Shown: positions 37,192 to 46,353 of the stretch, piece after piece
How positions within the stretch are numbered: position 1 is the first letter of the stretch
Layout: every line of letters starts with the position of its first letter
DNA from: Acholeplasmatales bacterium
Lineage (GTDB): Bacteria > Bacillota_I > Bacilli_A > Acholeplasmatales > Anaeroplasmataceae
Direction: 5' to 3'
Length of the DNA stretch: 64,000 nt
Assembly: GCA_017454375.1 (NCBI GenBank)
Contig: JAFTDB010000010.1
Location: 36,992-100,991, forward strand
Program-made: the position numbers and the translations under genes
The notes under the pieces: generated by a model
The model's database searches: none
Seen by the model: only the letters and a program-made list of their open reading frames with translations
What the model was told of the DNA's origin: nothing

Positions 37192-38034
37192 TTGGATAAT
37201 CTAGAATTGTTATGTAATATAAAAAATAAATTAGGTGAAGGGCCTATTTATGATTATAAAAATAAATCTATTTCCTTTGTTGATATAGTAGGCAAGAAAT
37301 TATGTATTCTTTATGAAAATAATAATTTAAAGGAAGTAGAATTTAATGAAAAAATAGGAGCTGCGATTCCAAATGGGAATGGTGGATTTTTAGTTTGTTG
37401 TGAAAATAAAATATTTTTATATGATAATAACGAGATTAAAGAATATAAAAGTCTTGATTCTATAATCACACCTGGTATGAGATGTAATGATGCTAAAGCA
37501 GACATGGATGGTAGATTATATTTTTCTACTATGGTTGATGATGGAATTAATAAGCCTCATGGAGGGCTATATTGTTTAAACAATAATGAAATAATATGTT
37601 TAGATAATAATGTAAAACTAGGTAATGGTCTTGCCTGGAATAAGGCTAATAATAAATTTTATTATTCAGATTCAGTAGAACATAAAATATTTGTTTTTGA
37701 TTATGATGAAATAACTGGTATGGTTAGTAATAAAAAAGTCTTATTTGAAATAACTGATGGTGCCCCTGATGGAATGACAATAGATAGTGATGGTAATTTA
37801 TTTGTTGCCGTATGGGGTGGAAGTAGAATAGAGGTTAGATCTGGTGTAACTGGAGATTTAATTGATGTTATAAAGATGCCTACAAGATTGGTGACATCAT
37901 GCTGCTTTGTGGGCGATGCTTTAGATAGACTAGTAATTACTACCGCCAAGCTAGATGAGACAGATGATCACGCAGGTAATATCTTTATTACAAAAACTAA
38001 ATATAAAGGCTTAAAAGAAAATTACGTAAAGTAG
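37192..38034 (+). CDS. SMP-30/gluconolactonase/LRE family protein
   Basis: 280 residues, a six-bladed beta-propeller lactonase of the SMP-30 family. Expected metal ligands are present: Glu in KLGEGPIYD, Asn in RCNDAKAD, Asn in GNGLAWN and Asp in GAPDGMTID, with DMDGRLYFSTM following. The family opens sugar lactones such as gluconolactone. The start is a TTG at 37192, supported by the word AGGGTGATAAT that also precedes the following ATG gene at the same spacing. It sits in the NUDIX-GNAT-HAD operon. Confidence 0.88.
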   Translation: MDNLELLCNIKNKLGEGPIYDYKNKSISFVDIVGKKLCILYENNNLKEVEFNEKIGAAIPNGNGGFLVCCENKIFLYDNNEIKEYKSLDSIITPGMRCNDAKADMDGRLYFSTMVDDGINKPHGGLYCLNNNEIICLDNNVKLGNGLAWNKANNKFYYSDSVEHKIFVFDYDEITGMVSNKKVLFEITDGAPDGMTIDSDGNLFVAVWGGSRIEVRSGVTGDLIDVIKMPTRLVTSCCFVGDALDRLVITTAKLDETDDHAGNIFITKTKYKGLKENYVK

Positions 38035-38043
38035 GGTGATAAT

Positions 38044-38538
38044 ATGATTAAATATCCTTGTGTAGAATTTAATAAAAAATATTATGATGATGTAGCTAAT
38101 CTTATATCACTTTTTCGTGTTACTTTAAGAAGATTTAAAAATATTGAATCAAATCCAGATATAGAATCAGCTAAAGAAGAATTAGATGAATATATTGAAA
38201 GAAAATATCCAATCTATTGTTATATCAAAGATGATAAGTCTGTAGGCTATATCATCTTAAGAATAGATGGTGTTATCTGGGTTGAACAGATTTATGTCCT
38301 ACCTGGATATAGAAGGATGGGGATTGCTAAAGCATTGTATGATGTTGCAGAAGATATGGCAAATTCTATGAATGAGGATACAGTGTATAATTATGTTCAC
38401 CCTAATAATGATGCCATTATTGGATTTTTAAAGGCTAATGATTATACTGTGCTTAATCTAATTGAGGTTAGAAAAAAATATAAGGGTGAAAAAACTACTA
38501 AAAAGATTAAAATAGAAAATAATGAATTTGATTATTAA
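38044..38538 (+). CDS. GNAT-family N-acetyltransferase
   Basis: 164 residues. VIWVEQIYVLPGYRRMGIAKALYDVAEDMA contains the acetyl-CoA-binding Q/R-x-x-G-x-G/A motif and the preceding beta-4 strand; NPNNDAIIGFLKANDY is the conserved end of the fold, read as HPNNDAIIGFLKANDY in this protein. Substrate is unknown. GGGTGAT precedes the ATG. It lies 9 bases after the SMP-30-like gene and 11 before the HAD gene. Confidence 0.87.
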   Translation: MIKYPCVEFNKKYYDDVANLISLFRVTLRRFKNIESNPDIESAKEELDEYIERKYPIYCYIKDDKSVGYIILRIDGVIWVEQIYVLPGYRRMGIAKALYDVAEDMANSMNEDTVYNYVHPNNDAIIGFLKANDYTVLNLIEVRKKYKGEKTTKKIKIENNEFDY

Positions 38539-38549
38539 GAGGAATACTG

Positions 38550-39191
38550 ATGAATAATGATATTGCCCTAATCTGGGATTTGGATGGAACTTTAATAGAT
38601 TCATATGCTGTAATAGTAGATGGTGTATATAGAGTATGTAAAGAATATGGAATAGATGTAGATATAGAAAAAATCAAAAAAGAAGTTATTTTATATTCTG
38701 TTAGCTATTATTTAAATAAAATAGAAATTGGAAAGAAAGCTCCATTTGATGAAATAAAAAACAGATATTCTAAGATAACAGAAGAAAATAATGATAAGAT
38801 TATTCCTATGAAGAATTCTTTAGAATTATTAGATAAGCTAAAGAAATTAGGAATAAAGAATTATGTGTTTACACATAGAGGATTATCTACTGATTTTGTA
38901 TTACATAATATTAATATGTATGATTATTTTGATGAAATAATAACTAGCAAATCTGGATTTAAAAGAAAGCCTGATCCTGAAGGAATTAATTATTTTGTTA
39001 ATAAATATCATCTAGATAAGAATAAAACATATTATGTAGGCGATAGAACATTAGATATGGAATGTGCTAATAACGCAGGTGTAAAGAGTATATTATATCT
39101 TCCAGTTGGTGGTATAACACCCATAACTGGAAAAGAAACTTATGTAGTAAAGGATTTATTAGAGATTTTAGATAAGCTTAATATAAATTAA
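38550..39191 (+). CDS. HAD-superfamily hydrolase (phosphoglycolate-phosphatase-like)
   Basis: 213 residues with all HAD motifs: DLDGT (nucleophile Asp10 and acid/base Asp12), FTHRG (motif II), the Lys in RKPDPEG (motif III) and GDRTLDMECANNAG (motif IV). The helical cap inserted after motif I is of the C1 type seen in PGP and beta-phosphoglucomutase-like proteins. It should dephosphorylate a small metabolite. AAGAGGAA precedes the ATG. It ends the operon beginning with the NUDIX gene. Confidence 0.88.
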   Translation: MNNDIALIWDLDGTLIDSYAVIVDGVYRVCKEYGIDVDIEKIKKEVILYSVSYYLNKIEIGKKAPFDEIKNRYSKITEENNDKIIPMKNSLELLDKLKKLGIKNYVFTHRGLSTDFVLHNINMYDYFDEIITSKSGFKRKPDPEGINYFVNKYHLDKNKTYYVGDRTLDMECANNAGVKSILYLPVGGITPITGKETYVVKDLLEILDKLNIN

Positions 39192-39213
39192 TTTTAATAT
39201 ATAAAAATCATGT

Positions 39214-39219
39214 TATAAT
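39214..39219 (+). promoter_or_regulatory. Extended -10 element before the alcohol dehydrogenase gene
   Basis: TG-T-TATAAT, an extended -10, lies 26 bases before the ATG. No clear -35 is present. The same word GTTATAATAAA recurs before the genes at 48440 and 61489. Confidence 0.5.
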
Positions 39220-39244
39220 AAACCTAATACGGAGGATGAAAAAA

Positions 39245-40411
39245 ATGATAAGTAATTTTATGTATGAAACACCAACTACATTAGTATTTGGAGAGGGAGT
39301 TATAAAAGAACTACCTAATGTATTAAAGAAGTATGGTAAAAATGTATTATTAACATATGGTGGAGGTTCAATTAAAAAAATTGGTTTATATGATGAAGTA
39401 TATAAGCTATTAAAGGACTTTAACATTGTTGAATTAAATGGTATTGAACCAAATCCTAAATATGATCCATCTGTAATAAATGGAGCAAAACTTTGTAAGG
39501 AGTACAACATTGATGTAGTACTTGCGGTAGGCGGTGGATCAGTACTTGACTGTTCAAAGGCTATTGCTGCATGTGCTAAATATGATGGTGAAGGCTGGGA
39601 TTTAATAAGTGGTAAGGTAGAAACAAAAGATGCATTACCTCTTGTTGATATTTTAACATTAGCCGCAACAGGTTCTGAATTTGACTGTGGAAGTGTTATA
39701 TCCTATACAGCAATAAATGATAAAAGAGCATATGCTTCACCATTTATATTCCCAAAGGTATCATTTTTAGATCCTAGATATACATTTAGTGTATCTAAAT
39801 GGCAAACTGCTTGTGGTACAGCTGATGCGATGAACCATATATTAGAATCATATTTTGCTAAATATGACTCAATTTTAAATAATGGTATGATGATGGCTGG
39901 CTTAAAATCATTAATGCATAATGTAAAGATTGCATTAGAAAAGCCAGATGATTATGATGCAAGAGCAGAATTAATGTATACATGTACTCTAGCATGTAAT
40001 GGTATCTTCGCTAATGGTACAGGTCCTTCAGGCTGGCCAATGCACTCAATAGAACATGCCCTAAGTGCTTATTTTGATATCACTCATGGTGCAGGTTTAG
40101 CTATTATAACACCAAGATGGATGAAAGAGATTTTATCTGAAAAGACATTAGGTAAGTTTGTTTTACTTGGTAAAGAATTATTTGATATTGAAGTAAAGAA
40201 TCTTAAGGATGCAGAAAAAGTAATAGATGCATTCTATAAATTCTTTGAGTCTTTAGGAATCCCAATGCATCTTAAAGAAACTGGTGTTGATGCATCTAAG
40301 ATTGATGAGATGGCTGACCACATTTTAGAATATGATTCAACATATGGTCCTCATATGTATGTTAACCTTGATAAGGCAGCCTTAGTAAGAATCCTAAAAG
40401 AAAGTATGTAG
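39245..40411 (+). CDS. Iron-containing alcohol dehydrogenase (butanol dehydrogenase-like)
   Basis: 388 residues of the group III metal-dependent ADH family. The NAD(P) region shows GGGS (VLAVGGGSVLDCSKAI). Metal ligands fit Asp and His in GTADAMNHILE, His in PMHSIEHAL and His in DITHGAGLAI. It resembles BdhA/YqdH enzymes that reduce aldehydes at the end of fermentation. GGAGG at 39231-39235 gives proper spacing to ATG 39245; the ATG at 39236 touches the SD and is unlikely. It is monocistronic with its own -10 and a strong terminator. Confidence 0.92.
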   Translation: MISNFMYETPTTLVFGEGVIKELPNVLKKYGKNVLLTYGGGSIKKIGLYDEVYKLLKDFNIVELNGIEPNPKYDPSVINGAKLCKEYNIDVVLAVGGGSVLDCSKAIAACAKYDGEGWDLISGKVETKDALPLVDILTLAATGSEFDCGSVISYTAINDKRAYASPFIFPKVSFLDPRYTFSVSKWQTACGTADAMNHILESYFAKYDSILNNGMMMAGLKSLMHNVKIALEKPDDYDARAELMYTCTLACNGIFANGTGPSGWPMHSIEHALSAYFDITHGAGLAIITPRWMKEILSEKTLGKFVLLGKELFDIEVKNLKDAEKVIDAFYKFFESLGIPMHLKETGVDASKIDEMADHILEYDSTYGPHMYVNLDKAALVRILKESM

Positions 40412-40416
40412 TAACG

Positions 40417-40444
40417 AAAAATCCCTTTAATTAGGGATTTTTTT
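40417..40444 (+). terminator. Terminator after the alcohol dehydrogenase gene
   Basis: AAAAATCCCT-TTAATT-AGGGATTTTT, a perfect 10-bp stem, followed by further T. Confidence 0.9.
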
Positions 40445-40473
40445 ATTGTATAATATTGCTCAAGGTGAAAAAA

Positions 40474-41238
40474 ATGAATATAGAAAAATTAAAAGAGGAA
40501 TGGTTAAAAGAAGAAAGCATAGCCCATATAAAAGGCTGGGATTTTTCGCATATAAATGATAGATATGAAGAACAAGAAGGTATGCCTTGGGATTATGAAA
40601 AAACCATAAGAAAATATCTACGTGATGATATGAAAATATTAGATTATGATACTGGTGGTGGAGAATTCTTATTAACACTAAATCATCCATATCATAATAC
40701 ATGTGCAACTGAAGGCTTTCCACCTAATGTAAAGCTATGTATGGAAACTCTAGCTCCACTTGGAATAGATATAAGAGAATGTAGCGATGCTAAAAACATT
40801 CCTTTTGATGATGAATCATTTGATATGATAATCAATAGACATGGTGACTTTGATAGTAAAGAAATAAAAAGATTATTAAAGCCAGGTGGATTATTTATTA
40901 CTCAACAGGTTGGATCTGAAAATGATAGAGATTTAGTAGAAATGGTACTACCTGATTTAGAAAAGCCATTTCCAGATTTAAATCTACCTATTCAAAAGCA
41001 AAAATTTATTGATGCTGGAATGAAAATTATTGATTCTGATGAATATTTTGGTCCTATTACATTTTATGATATCGGTGCCTTCGTTTGGTTTGCTCATATT
41101 ATTGAATGGGAATTTGATGGCTTTTCAGTTGATAAATGTTTTGATAAATTAGTTAAGATGCAAGAAGTATTAGAACGTGATGGAAAAGTTAGTGGTACAA
41201 TCCACAGATATTTCTTAGTAGCCCAAAAGGAGGCTTAA
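40474..41238 (+). CDS. Class I SAM-dependent methyltransferase
   Basis: 254 residues. MKILDYDTGGGEFLLTL is the SAM-binding motif I (with D-x-G-x-G-x replaced by DTGGGEF), IPFDDESFDMIINRHGDFDSKEIKRLLKPGGLFITQQVG covers motifs II to IV of the Methyltransf_11 type. The substrate is not identifiable; the N-terminal WLKEESIAHIKGWDFS is common in small-molecule methyltransferases of Bacillota. AAGGTGA precedes ATG 40474, after TATAAT at 40449-40454; an upstream TTG (40456) lacks an SD. A GNAT gene starts one base after its stop codon. Confidence 0.83.
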   Translation: MNIEKLKEEWLKEESIAHIKGWDFSHINDRYEEQEGMPWDYEKTIRKYLRDDMKILDYDTGGGEFLLTLNHPYHNTCATEGFPPNVKLCMETLAPLGIDIRECSDAKNIPFDDESFDMIINRHGDFDSKEIKRLLKPGGLFITQQVGSENDRDLVEMVLPDLEKPFPDLNLPIQKQKFIDAGMKIIDSDEYFGPITFYDIGAFVWFAHIIEWEFDGFSVDKCFDKLVKMQEVLERDGKVSGTIHRYFLVAQKEA

Positions 41239-41239
41239 T

Positions 41240-41800
41240 ATGATATATAATGAAAAATTATTTAAACTGAATGATGGAAGCTTCGCTATAGCTAAATCTC
41301 CTAAGGTAGTTGATGCAAGAAAACTTATAAATAATATCATTAGAGTAGCTGAATCTACTCATGAGCTTCTAAGTGAGCCTGAGGACTTTAAGCCTTTTTT
41401 GGAGGATATAACAAAAGAAGAAAAGTTTATTGAATCATTTAACAATAATCAAAATTATCTAATTTGTGTCTATGTTAATGATGAGATAATTGGTAATTGC
41501 GCTCTTAATTTTAAAACTCATTTAAAGGATAAGCATAGAGCCACAGTTGGTATAGCGATAGAAAAAGAATATCAAGATAAAGGAATTGGATCATTTTTGT
41601 TTGATGAAATGATTAATATTGCCAAAAATACTGAAGGCGTTGAACAATTAGAGCTTGATGTAGCTAAGACTAATGAACGTGCTAAGCATTTATATTCTAA
41701 AAAAGGATTTGTGAAGGTAGGAGACCTACCTCATGAATTAAAGCTTAGTGATGGTAGTTATATTGATGGAGAAAAGATGGTTTTATTTTTAAATAATTAG
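41240..41800 (+). CDS. GNAT-family N-acetyltransferase
   Basis: 186 residues. The acetyl-CoA site is in VGIAIEKEYQDKGIGSFLFDEMINIA, where Q-x-x-G-I-G is the pyrophosphate loop, and LDVAKTNERAKHLYSKKGF is the C-terminal fold signature. It resembles the RimJ/PhnO-like acetyltransferases that modify small amines, not a defined target. AGGAGG within the end of the methyltransferase gene sets its start, and one base separates the two, so they are translated from the same mRNA. Confidence 0.87.
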   Translation: MIYNEKLFKLNDGSFAIAKSPKVVDARKLINNIIRVAESTHELLSEPEDFKPFLEDITKEEKFIESFNNNQNYLICVYVNDEIIGNCALNFKTHLKDKHRATVGIAIEKEYQDKGIGSFLFDEMINIAKNTEGVEQLELDVAKTNERAKHLYSKKGFVKVGDLPHELKLSDGSYIDGEKMVLFLNN

Positions 41801-41824
41801 ATAATTCTATTTAGGATGGTATTT

Positions 41825-42361
41825 ATGGATTTTGTCATAGTTAATGATATTAAATATGAAATAATTAAATTATTAGGACATGGTAAGGGTGGATATTCAT
41901 ATTTAGTTACTGATGGTAATAATAAATATGTTTATAAACAAATTCATCATGAGCCATGTGATTATTATAATTTCGGCAATAAAATAGAAGCAGAAAGAAA
42001 TGATTATAATAGACTTCTAAATGCTGGAATTAGAATTCCTAAAATGATTTATATTGATATAGAAAAAGAATGTATCATTAAAGAATATATCGATGGTGAT
42101 ACTATTTTTGATTTGGTTAAAAATAATCAAAATATAGATATCTATATAGACCAAGTTAGAATTATGGCAAAACAAGCTAAAGATAGTGGATTAAACATTG
42201 ATTATTTTCCAACTAATTTCGTAGTAAGCGATAATAAAATATGGTATGTAGACTACGAGTGTAACAATTATATGGATGAATGGAACTTTGAAAATTGGGG
42301 AATTAAGTATTGGTCTAGAAGTAAAGAATTTGAAGATTATTTAAAAAATCAATCAAAATAA
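41825..42361 (+). CDS. Small protein-kinase-like phosphotransferase
   Basis: 178 residues with a reduced kinase fold: a glycine-rich loop GHGKGGYSYLV, Lys in KYVYKQI, Glu in IEAERNDYNRLL, a hinge-like IIKEYIDGDTI, a catalytic-loop-like LNIDYFPTNFVV and a metal motif WYVDYE in place of DFG. The loop lacks the usual His-x-Asp, as Asn-x-Asp is present. Candidates are an RIO/APH-type small-molecule kinase or an inactive kinase. AGGATGG precedes ATG 41825; an in-frame ATG at 41816 overlaps that SD. It follows the methyltransferase and GNAT genes in the same direction. Confidence 0.6.
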   Translation: MDFVIVNDIKYEIIKLLGHGKGGYSYLVTDGNNKYVYKQIHHEPCDYYNFGNKIEAERNDYNRLLNAGIRIPKMIYIDIEKECIIKEYIDGDTIFDLVKNNQNIDIYIDQVRIMAKQAKDSGLNIDYFPTNFVVSDNKIWYVDYECNNYMDEWNFENWGIKYWSRSKEFEDYLKNQSK

Positions 42362-42399
42362 TAGTAAAATTTATGAAGGTTATTATTGTAAATAATAAT

Positions 42400-42428
42400 T
42401 TGACTTAAATGACTAAATGATTTATACT
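42400..42428 (+). promoter_or_regulatory. Promoter of trkA-trkH
   Basis: TTGACT (42400-42405), a 17-base spacer, TATACT (42423-42428). The leader is about 48 bases long. Confidence 0.75.
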
Positions 42429-42442
42429 TTTAAAGGCGTTTT

Positions 42443-42462
42443 TAGAAGATTATTATCTTCTA
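42443..42462 (+). promoter_or_regulatory. 5'-leader hairpin upstream of trkA
   Basis: TAGAAGAT-TATT-ATCTTCTA is a perfect 8-bp stem between the promoter and the SD AAGGCGG. No T tract follows, so it is not a terminator. The flanks repeat AAGGCG-T-rich words before and after it. A role in mRNA stability or translation is only inferred. Confidence 0.5.
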
Positions 42463-42482
42463 TAAAGTAAGGCGGTGTTTTT

Positions 42483-43838
42483 ATGAGAATCGTTATAGTA
42501 GGTGCAGGAAAGATGGGCAAAGCCATCATAAAGTATGTCTGTCACGAGAATCATGAAGTAATTTTAATAGATAATGACTCTAAGGTTGTTGAAGATATTA
42601 TCAACAATTATGATGTTATGGGCGTTACAGGTAACGGTGTATCATATGAGCTTCAAAAGACTGCAGGTACAGATAAGGCTGATTTATTTATCGCAGTAAC
42701 TGCATCAGATGAAACTAATATGCTAGCATGCTTGATTGCTAAAAAGCTAGGCGCAGCTAGTACAATAGCGCGTGTAAGAGATCATGATTACACTAAGCAA
42801 ATAGAGCTAATGACAGGCGCCCTTGAAATTAATAGAACAATTAATCCAGAGTTAGAATCTGCTAAAGAAATATTTAGAATTATTAATTTCCCTGAGGCTT
42901 TAAAGGTTGAATCATTTGCCCATGGAAATGCTGATATAACTGAATTCTATATTGCCGAAGACTCACCAATCGTTGGTATGTCTTTAAGTCAAATAAATTC
43001 AAAACTAGGTATTCAAATACTAGTTTGTGCAGTTGAAAGAGATAATGAGGTTATCATTCCTAATGGTTCATTTGTAATCAAAGGAAAAGATAAAATTTCA
43101 ATTATATCTTCTCAAGAACAATCTAAAGCATTTGTATCTAAACTTGGTTTATCATCTGTAAAGATGAAAAATATTATGATTATTGGTGCATCTAAGATTA
43201 CTTATTATTTAGCTGAAGCATTAATAAAGAATAATTTTAATGTAAAAATAATTGAAATGGATCCTGAAAAGGCTAGACGTATTTCAGAAGAAATACCTAA
43301 GGCTAATGTAATACTTGGTGATGGTAGTGATCAAAATGTATTACAAGAAGAAGGAATTACAAGATTTGATGCGGTAGTATGCTTAACAGGCTTTGATGAA
43401 GAAAATATTATTATTTCTTTATATGCTAACCAATTAAAGGTTGATAAGATTATTACTAAGGTTAATAAAGCTTCATTTGCTGGTTTGCTTGAAACTATTC
43501 AAATGGGGTCAGTAATCTTCCCACAAGAGATTGCCGCAAACCAAATTGTTTCACATATTAGATCAGTTGCTAACGTTGGTGGTAACAACATCATTACATT
43601 ACATAAGATTGTAGGTAATCAAGTAGAAGCTTATGAATTTTTAGCAACCTCATCATCTAAAGCATTAAATGTTCCACTTAAGGATTTAGAATTAAATAAG
43701 AATGTATTAATAGGAGGAATCATTAGGAATCATCAAATAATTATCCCTTCAGGTACAACAGCAATTAAAGAGAAGGACTCTGTAATTGTTGTATCAAAGG
43801 GTTTTATATTAAATGACCTAGATGATATTTTAGCTTAG
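42483..43838 (+). CDS. trkA: Trk potassium uptake regulatory subunit TrkA
   Basis: 451 residues, the usual two-repeat TrkA. Each half has a Rossmann RCK_N domain (IVIVGAGKMGKAIIKYV at the start and IMIIGASKITYYLAEAL at about 225) and an RCK_C domain. The first half keeps GxGxxG for NAD binding; the second has G-A-S-K-I in its place. TrkA gates the membrane channel TrkH according to nucleotides. It is followed two bases later by trkH. AAGGCGG provides the SD. Confidence 0.93.
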   Translation: MRIVIVGAGKMGKAIIKYVCHENHEVILIDNDSKVVEDIINNYDVMGVTGNGVSYELQKTAGTDKADLFIAVTASDETNMLACLIAKKLGAASTIARVRDHDYTKQIELMTGALEINRTINPELESAKEIFRIINFPEALKVESFAHGNADITEFYIAEDSPIVGMSLSQINSKLGIQILVCAVERDNEVIIPNGSFVIKGKDKISIISSQEQSKAFVSKLGLSSVKMKNIMIIGASKITYYLAEALIKNNFNVKIIEMDPEKARRISEEIPKANVILGDGSDQNVLQEEGITRFDAVVCLTGFDEENIIISLYANQLKVDKIITKVNKASFAGLLETIQMGSVIFPQEIAANQIVSHIRSVANVGGNNIITLHKIVGNQVEAYEFLATSSSKALNVPLKDLELNKNVLIGGIIRNHQIIIPSGTTAIKEKDSVIVVSKGFILNDLDDILA

Positions 43839-43840
43839 TT

Positions 43841-45364
43841 ATGAATTATACAGTAATTAGGAACCTAGTCGGTAAAATCCTAGGACTAGTTGGGCTATTA
43901 ATGTTTATTCCCCTATTAACAGCCTTTTTCTATAAAGAAAATATTAGAAATATAATTTCTTACCTAATTCCAATGGGCCTACTAATGGTTATTGGTGGTG
44001 TCCTTGGTTATGTAAAGCCTGCAAAGGATAAGAAGATAGGCGCAAGAGAGGGCTTCATTATAGTAAGTATGTCTTGGCTACTAATGTCTTTGTTTGGTTG
44101 TCTACCATTTTTGATTTCAGGATATGTAACAGATTTCTTTACAGCATTTTTTGAAATTGTATCTGGCTTTACAACAACAGGTGCATCCGCACTAACTGGT
44201 GATGAACTTAACAATATGCTTGTTAATGGTGGACATTCACTATTAATGTGGCGAAGCTTCTCACACTGGATTGGTGGTATGGGTATTCTAGTATTTATCT
44301 TGGCTATTATTATGGAGTCAAAGGATGGCTCAGCTTTATACATTTTAAAAGCTGAATCACCAGGCCCACAGGTTGGTAAAATAGCATCAAAGATGAAGAT
44401 TTCTTCAAGAATCTTATATTTTATTTATATCGTATTAACAATACTTGAAATGCTTTCCTTATTTATTTGTCATATCTTTGATGAAAATATGACATTCTTT
44501 GATGCGGTAATACTTTCATTTGGTACAGCAGGTACAGGTGGATTTGCGACTACAGTAGCAAGCTGTAGTATTTATGCACCATGCTCACAATATGTTATTG
44601 CCACATTCATGTTATTATTTGGTATTAATTTCAGCATATATTTTTGGCTACTTGTAAGAAATTATAAGGACATTATTCGTAATGAAGAATTAAGATTGTA
44701 TATATTTGTTGTGCTACTAGCAATTGCTATTATTACACTTCAAATTTATAAGCTATATTCATCATTTGAAGAAGGATTTAGACATGCATACTTCCAGGTT
44801 GCATCAATTATTTCAACGACCGGCTTTACGACAACCGATTATTGGAATGGTGCACAGGGAAGATGGCCTGCATTATCACTTGGTATAATAATTGTATTAA
44901 TGCTTTGTGGTGCTTGTGCAGGATCAACTGCTGGTGGTGTTAAGCAATCAAGAATTCTTATTCTAGGAAAATATTCTAGAGTTAAGATTAGATCTATGAT
45001 TTCACCAAGAAAGGTAGAAGTAGTAAGACTTGATGGAAAACCTATTAGTAATGATGTAATGACATCTACAGTTGCGTTTTTCTTATTATATTTTGTGGTA
45101 TTAGTTGCCTGTGCTTTACTAATATCCATTTGGAACCCTGCAATGGATGCGATAGAAGGTGGACCACTTACTATGCTAACTGCATCGCTTTCTTGTATCT
45201 CTAATATCGGACCAGGTCTTGGTGCTGTCGGCCCAACTGGTGGATTTTCTGATTTCTCATGGTTTTCAAAGCTTGTCTTATCATTTGAAATGATAGCAGG
45301 TAGACTTGAATTATTCCCACTTTTGATTTTATTTTCAAGAGCTACATGGAGAAAAAGTGTATAA
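43841..45364 (+). CDS. trkH: Trk potassium uptake system membrane subunit TrkH
   Basis: 507 residues with repeated membrane-pore-membrane units; four selectivity-filter-like loops with Gly are visible (SGFTTTGAS, FGTAGTGGFATT, ISTTGFTTTDYW, SNIGPGLGAVG). AGSTAGGVK is the conserved charged loop. It conducts K+ together with TrkA. No SD precedes the ATG, which lies two bases after trkA, so coupled translation is inferred. A strong terminator follows. Confidence 0.94.
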   Translation: MNYTVIRNLVGKILGLVGLLMFIPLLTAFFYKENIRNIISYLIPMGLLMVIGGVLGYVKPAKDKKIGAREGFIIVSMSWLLMSLFGCLPFLISGYVTDFFTAFFEIVSGFTTTGASALTGDELNNMLVNGGHSLLMWRSFSHWIGGMGILVFILAIIMESKDGSALYILKAESPGPQVGKIASKMKISSRILYFIYIVLTILEMLSLFICHIFDENMTFFDAVILSFGTAGTGGFATTVASCSIYAPCSQYVIATFMLLFGINFSIYFWLLVRNYKDIIRNEELRLYIFVVLLAIAIITLQIYKLYSSFEEGFRHAYFQVASIISTTGFTTTDYWNGAQGRWPALSLGIIIVLMLCGACAGSTAGGVKQSRILILGKYSRVKIRSMISPRKVEVVRLDGKPISNDVMTSTVAFFLLYFVVLVACALLISIWNPAMDAIEGGPLTMLTASLSCISNIGPGLGAVGPTGGFSDFSWFSKLVLSFEMIAGRLELFPLLILFSRATWRKSV

Positions 45365-45372
45365 AATTACTT

Positions 45373-45400
45373 TAGTGAAGCCGAAAAGCTTCACTTTTTT
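45373..45400 (+). terminator. Terminator of trkA-trkH
   Basis: AGTGAAGC-CGAAAA-GCTTCACT (8 bp) followed by six T. Confidence 0.9.
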
Positions 45401-45412
45401 ATTAAAAAAGTG

Positions 45413-45441
45413 TGGAAAAAAGTTCATTTTAAGGTTATAAT
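45413..45441 (+). promoter_or_regulatory. Promoter of the uridine phosphorylase gene
   Basis: TGGAAA (45413-45418), a 17-base spacer, TATAAT (45436-45441), leaving a leader of about 50 bases. No clear operator was recognised in the leader. Confidence 0.55.
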
Positions 45442-45497
45442 AAAGAGTAACATGAAATTCAGTTCACAAAAATCGATATACGGGAGGATTTTTATAT

Positions 45498-46283
45498 ATG
45501 GTCGATTATACAGAAGGTTCTGGAAAGCAATACCATATTGGTGTTGGTAAGGACGACGTAGGTAAATATGTAATTTTACCTGGTGATCCAAAAAGATGTG
45601 CAAAAATCGCTGCATATTTTGATGATGCAAAATTAGTAGGTGACAACCGTGAGTTTGTTACATATACTGGTTATCTTGATGGCGTTAAGGTTAGCGTAAC
45701 ATCAACTGGTATTGGTGGCCCATCTGCTTCAATTGCACTAGAAGAGTTAGTAGCATGTGGTGCTGACACTTTTGTTCGTGTTGGTACATGCGGTGGTATG
45801 GAAATTGATGTTTGTGGTGGTGACATTGTTATCGCTCAAGCTGCAATTCGTTTTGAAGGTACTTCAAAGGAATATTGTCCAATTGAATTCCCTGCAGTAG
45901 CTAACATTGATGTGTTAAATAGCTTAATCGCTTCAGCTAAGGACTTAGGTCAAACATATCATGTTGGTGTTTGTCAATGCAAGGATGCATTCTATGGACA
46001 ACATAAGCCAGAAGAATTACCTAATCATCAAGAATTGTTATATAAGTGGGATGCTTGGTTACGTATGCATACAAAGGCTTCTGAAATGGAATCAGCTGCT
46101 TTATTTATTGCTGGTCAATATCTAAACGTACGTGTTGGTTCATGCTTCTTAGTTGTTGCTAACCAAGAAAGAGAAAAATTAGGATTGCCTAATAAGCAAG
46201 CACATGACACTGATATGGCAATTAAGGTTGCTGTTGGTGCACTTCGTAAACTAATCAAAGAAGATAAAGAAAACAAGAAATAA
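45498..46283 (+). CDS. udp: Uridine phosphorylase
   Basis: 261 residues of the NP-I family, Udp type. [15 protein letters not shown] is the phosphate/ribose-binding N-terminus, [18 protein letters not shown] and [10 protein letters not shown] are family signatures, and EMESAALF carries the ribose-binding Glu-Met-Glu. It cleaves uridine to uracil and ribose-1-phosphate for salvage. GGGAGG precedes the ATG. The gene is monocistronic with its own promoter and terminator; Lys codons are mixed AAG/AAA with many TTC and AAC, a sign of good expression. Confidence 0.93.
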   Translation: MVDYTEGSGKQYHIGVGKDDVGKYVILPGDPKRCAKIAAYFDDAKLVGDNREFVTYTGYLDGVKVSVTSTGIGGPSASIALEELVACGADTFVRVGTCGGMEIDVCGGDIVIAQAAIRFEGTSKEYCPIEFPAVANIDVLNSLIASAKDLGQTYHVGVCQCKDAFYGQHKPEELPNHQELLYKWDAWLRMHTKASEMESAALFIAGQYLNVRVGSCFLVVANQEREKLGLPNKQAHDTDMAIKVAVGALRKLIKEDKENKK

Positions 46284-46293
46284 GAAATTTTAA

Positions 46294-46339
46294 AAGGTGT
46301 TAAGGCAATGTTAATACGTTGTTTTAAACGCCTTTTTTT
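46294..46339 (+). terminator. Terminator after the uridine phosphorylase gene
   Basis: A long imperfect hairpin pairs AAGGTGTTAAGGCAATGT with ACGTTGTTTTAAACGCCTT (several G-U pairs) and runs into seven T. Confidence 0.75.
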
Positions 46340-46353
46340 CATAAGGTGTTACT

